Source: Chryseobacterium sp. SORGH_AS_0447 (lineage in GTDB: Bacteria > Bacteroidota > Bacteroidia > Flavobacteriales > Weeksellaceae). From it: a stretch of DNA of 64,000 nt. The translations under genes and the position numbers were made by a program. A model generated the notes under the pieces. That model made no database searches. It was not told the origin of the DNA and was given only the letters and a program-made list of their open reading frames with translations. The stretch lies in the NCBI RefSeq assembly GCF_030818695.1, contig NZ_JAUTAR010000001.1, forward strand, positions 3,404,501 through 3,468,500, read 5' to 3'. Positions 62,409 through 64,000 of this stretch are shown here, in pieces; position 1 is the stretch's first letter, and each line of letters begins with the position of its first letter.

Positions 62409-64000
62409 TTATTCAAAATTTTTCAGCAAGATCCATCCGGTTTTTACGACCGGCTTTTTGCTGGCTGGATCCTCAAAACTTACCTGATACCAATAAGAAG
62501 CGGTATTAAGACGTTTCCCCTGAAAATATCCATCCCAATAAGGCTGCAGTTTGCTTTCCCGGTACACTTCTTTTCCATAACGGTCGAAGATGGAAGCTTT
62601 GAAATCTTTATTATCATTTACTCCTCTGAAGTCGATGATGTCATTTACATTATCTCCGTTCGGCGTGATAACGTTTTTAATTACAAAGGTGAAATATTCC
62701 AGAAAACCTACACAACTTGTATTTTTTACCCTAACCCTAATGGAAACTACCGTATTTCTCGGTACATTGGTAAAGGTATTTGAATTCTGCCACGTTAATC
62801 CGTTATCTATTGAATATTCAAGCGAACCGTTACTCGGATTACTCGCGGTAAGGATCATGGTTCCGTTCTCGTTATAATTTACGTTAATGATTTCAGGAAT
62901 AATCGCCTGAATAACCTGTACTGTAAATGTTTTTGAACATACTCCATTATCAATAACTACGGTATATGTTCCCGGCGTTCCTACAGAAATGGTCTGTGTA
63001 GACGCTCCTGTATTCCAAAGATAAGTGTAATTCGGTCCCGATCCGGCGTCCAATGTAATTTTGTCTCCCTGACAGATATAACCACCCTTCACATTAGAAA
63101 CAATAGCAGGTACTACTTCTATGGTAACTGTTGCTGGAGTAGCAGACTGGCAGCCATTGGCAGCAATTCCATTTACAGTGTAAGTTGTTGTTACATTCGG
63201 AGTAACTGTTTTTACTGCTCCGTTCCCTGAAAGGCCGGACCATACATAGGTAAGTGCGCCTGCAGCAGTAAGCACTACCGATTCGCCCTGACAGATTTTA
63301 TATCTTGGTGCAGTAAGTGTTACCACGGGCTTTACAAGATCTTCTAACACATTTACAGAAGCAGTAACTGTACAGGTAGCACCAGGCTGATACACTTTTG
63401 TAATCGTCAAGGTATAAGTACCTCCTTTATTAATTACCGGATTTGATGTGGTAGCCCCTGAAACAATATTTCCACCTGCAGAAGCTACCCAATTAAAGGT
63501 AGAACCTGTAGGATATACTGATGCTCCGGCATCCAGTGTAGTCTGTGGAGCAGCACAGGTAAGTTTTTGAGGAGTCGCAATAGTAGCTGTCATTTGCGGA
63601 GCTTTTACCAGCTGCAGCTGGGCTACTTTTGAACAGAATCCTTTTGCTACATTCACATAAATCGTCTGTCCGCCTGCGCTTGAAAAAGTGGTAGGGGTTG
63701 CAATGTTGGAATTATTTCCTGCTACGGCATCTGCCTGGGTTAAGTAATATTTAAATGTTACGCCGGTTGTGGTTGTTAAATACGGTTCTGCCTGGGTAAG
63801 ATTAAAAGTAGCGTTTCCTGCAGCATAACAGGCCGTGAGTGTCGCATTCTGTACAGTGGGCGATGTTCCGCCGATAATGGTGACCGTCGCGGAAGCCGGA
63901 CATGTACTTCCGGGAACCATTACTTTTACTTCATAAACTCCCGGTGTGGTCGCAACATAAGTACCGCTGGTCGCACCGGCAATAGCAACTCCGTCTTTAT
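62409..64000 (-). CDS. T9SS type B surface protein, third paralogue (5' end outside window)
   Basis: The frame stays open to the right edge, so the start codon and N-terminal domain lie outside. About 530 residues are visible. Modules match the neighbour: NATLTACYAAGNATFNLTQA, FKYYLTQADAVAGNNS, then QTIYVNVAKGFCSKVAQLQLVKAPQ, an Ig-like TPQKLTCAAPQTTLDAGAS block, CQGESVVLTAAGALTYVW, then the VSNVKGGYICQGDKITLDAG block, ending in a type B sorting domain (VITPNGDNVNDIIDFRG, YDRYGKEVYRES, WILLKNFE). Upstream sequence reads KDGVAIAGATSGTYVATTPG, confirming it continues. Complete length is unknown. Confidence 0.88.
   Translation of the reverse strand, partial: KDGVAIAGATSGTYVATTPGVYEVKVMVPGSTCPASATVTIIGGTSPTVQNATLTACYAAGNATFNLTQAEPYLTTTTGVTFKYYLTQADAVAGNNSNIATPTTFSSAGGQTIYVNVAKGFCSKVAQLQLVKAPQMTATIATPQKLTCAAPQTTLDAGASVYPTGSTFNWVASAGGNIVSGATTSNPVINKGGTYTLTITKVYQPGATCTVTASVNVLEDLVKPVVTLTAPRYKICQGESVVLTAAGALTYVWSGLSGNGAVKTVTPNVTTTYTVNGIAANGCQSATPATVTIEVVPAIVSNVKGGYICQGDKITLDAGSGPNYTYLWNTGASTQTISVGTPGTYTVVIDNGVCSKTFTVQVIQAIIPEIINVNYNENGTMILTASNPSNGSLEYSIDNGLTWQNSNTFTNVPRNTVVSIRVRVKNTSCVGFLEYFTFVIKNVITPNGDNVNDIIDFRGVNDNKDFKASIFDRYGKEVYRESKLQPYWDGYFQGKRLNTASYWYQVSFEDPASKKPVVKTGWILLKNFE

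Overview
The window comes from a chromosome of a Bacteroidota, class Flavobacteriia, most like Chryseobacterium, Elizabethkingia or a relative. The evidence is gliding genes gldF and gldG, secreted enzymes with type IX secretion (T9SS) C-terminal sorting domains of both type A and type B, the Bacteroidota promoter form (TTG, about 19-21 nt, TAnnTTTG), a 598-residue ribosomal protein S1, and moderately AT-rich DNA with many short AT-rich spacers. About 48 protein genes are supported. No tRNA, rRNA, CRISPR array, intact insertion sequence or prophage was seen.

Layout. 1-6660: gldG (running off the left edge), gldF, a HemJ-like heme enzyme, an outer-membrane barrel, a frameshifted repeat lipoprotein, glycine C-acetyltransferase (kbl), and a JmjC/cupin-like putative hydroxylase on the plus strand. 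6818-12906: a secreted M1 peptidase, a DacB-type penicillin-binding protein and priA. 13474-21840: an AEC transporter, a small membrane protein, then a minus-strand set of beta-mannosidase, CutC, glycosylasparaginase and GH20 hexosaminidase that fits stepwise breakdown of the N-glycan core. 21942-26240: a DUF4197 protein and a four-gene minus-strand operon in which two small exported repeat proteins precede a response regulator and its histidine kinase. 26559-30264: the two subunits of a 3-oxoacid CoA-transferase, separated by an inverted ABC exporter. 30776-38777: a DoxX-like protein, rplS, an alpha/beta hydrolase, an EamA transporter, a secreted M36 metallopeptidase and rpsA. 38993-43865: a type III restriction-modification pair. 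44146-51771: a DEAD-box helicase, an SMP-30 lipoprotein, ccoG, AraC and MerR regulators, and a membrane-anchored protein built from tandem helix-hairpin-helix repeats. 51049-55199 on the minus strand reads ftsX, DUF3098, uppP, truB, barrel protein, rluF as a compact operon, divergent from rsmA/ksgA. 56143-64000: three tandem large T9SS type B surface proteins, the last cut by the window edge.

Most of the window is core chromosome. The accessory signals are the restriction-modification locus with its AT-rich specificity region and a long nested inverted repeat just upstream of res, a dispersed structured repeat present twice (13258 and 30529), short degenerate tandem repeats in several spacers, and the tandem surface-protein array. 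Two genes look shortened by a single missing base in a homopolymer (near 4036 and near 14522).

The best candidates for something little described are the exported double-repeat proteins coupled to a two-component system (22819-26240), the dispersed structured element, and the inverted repeat in front of res.
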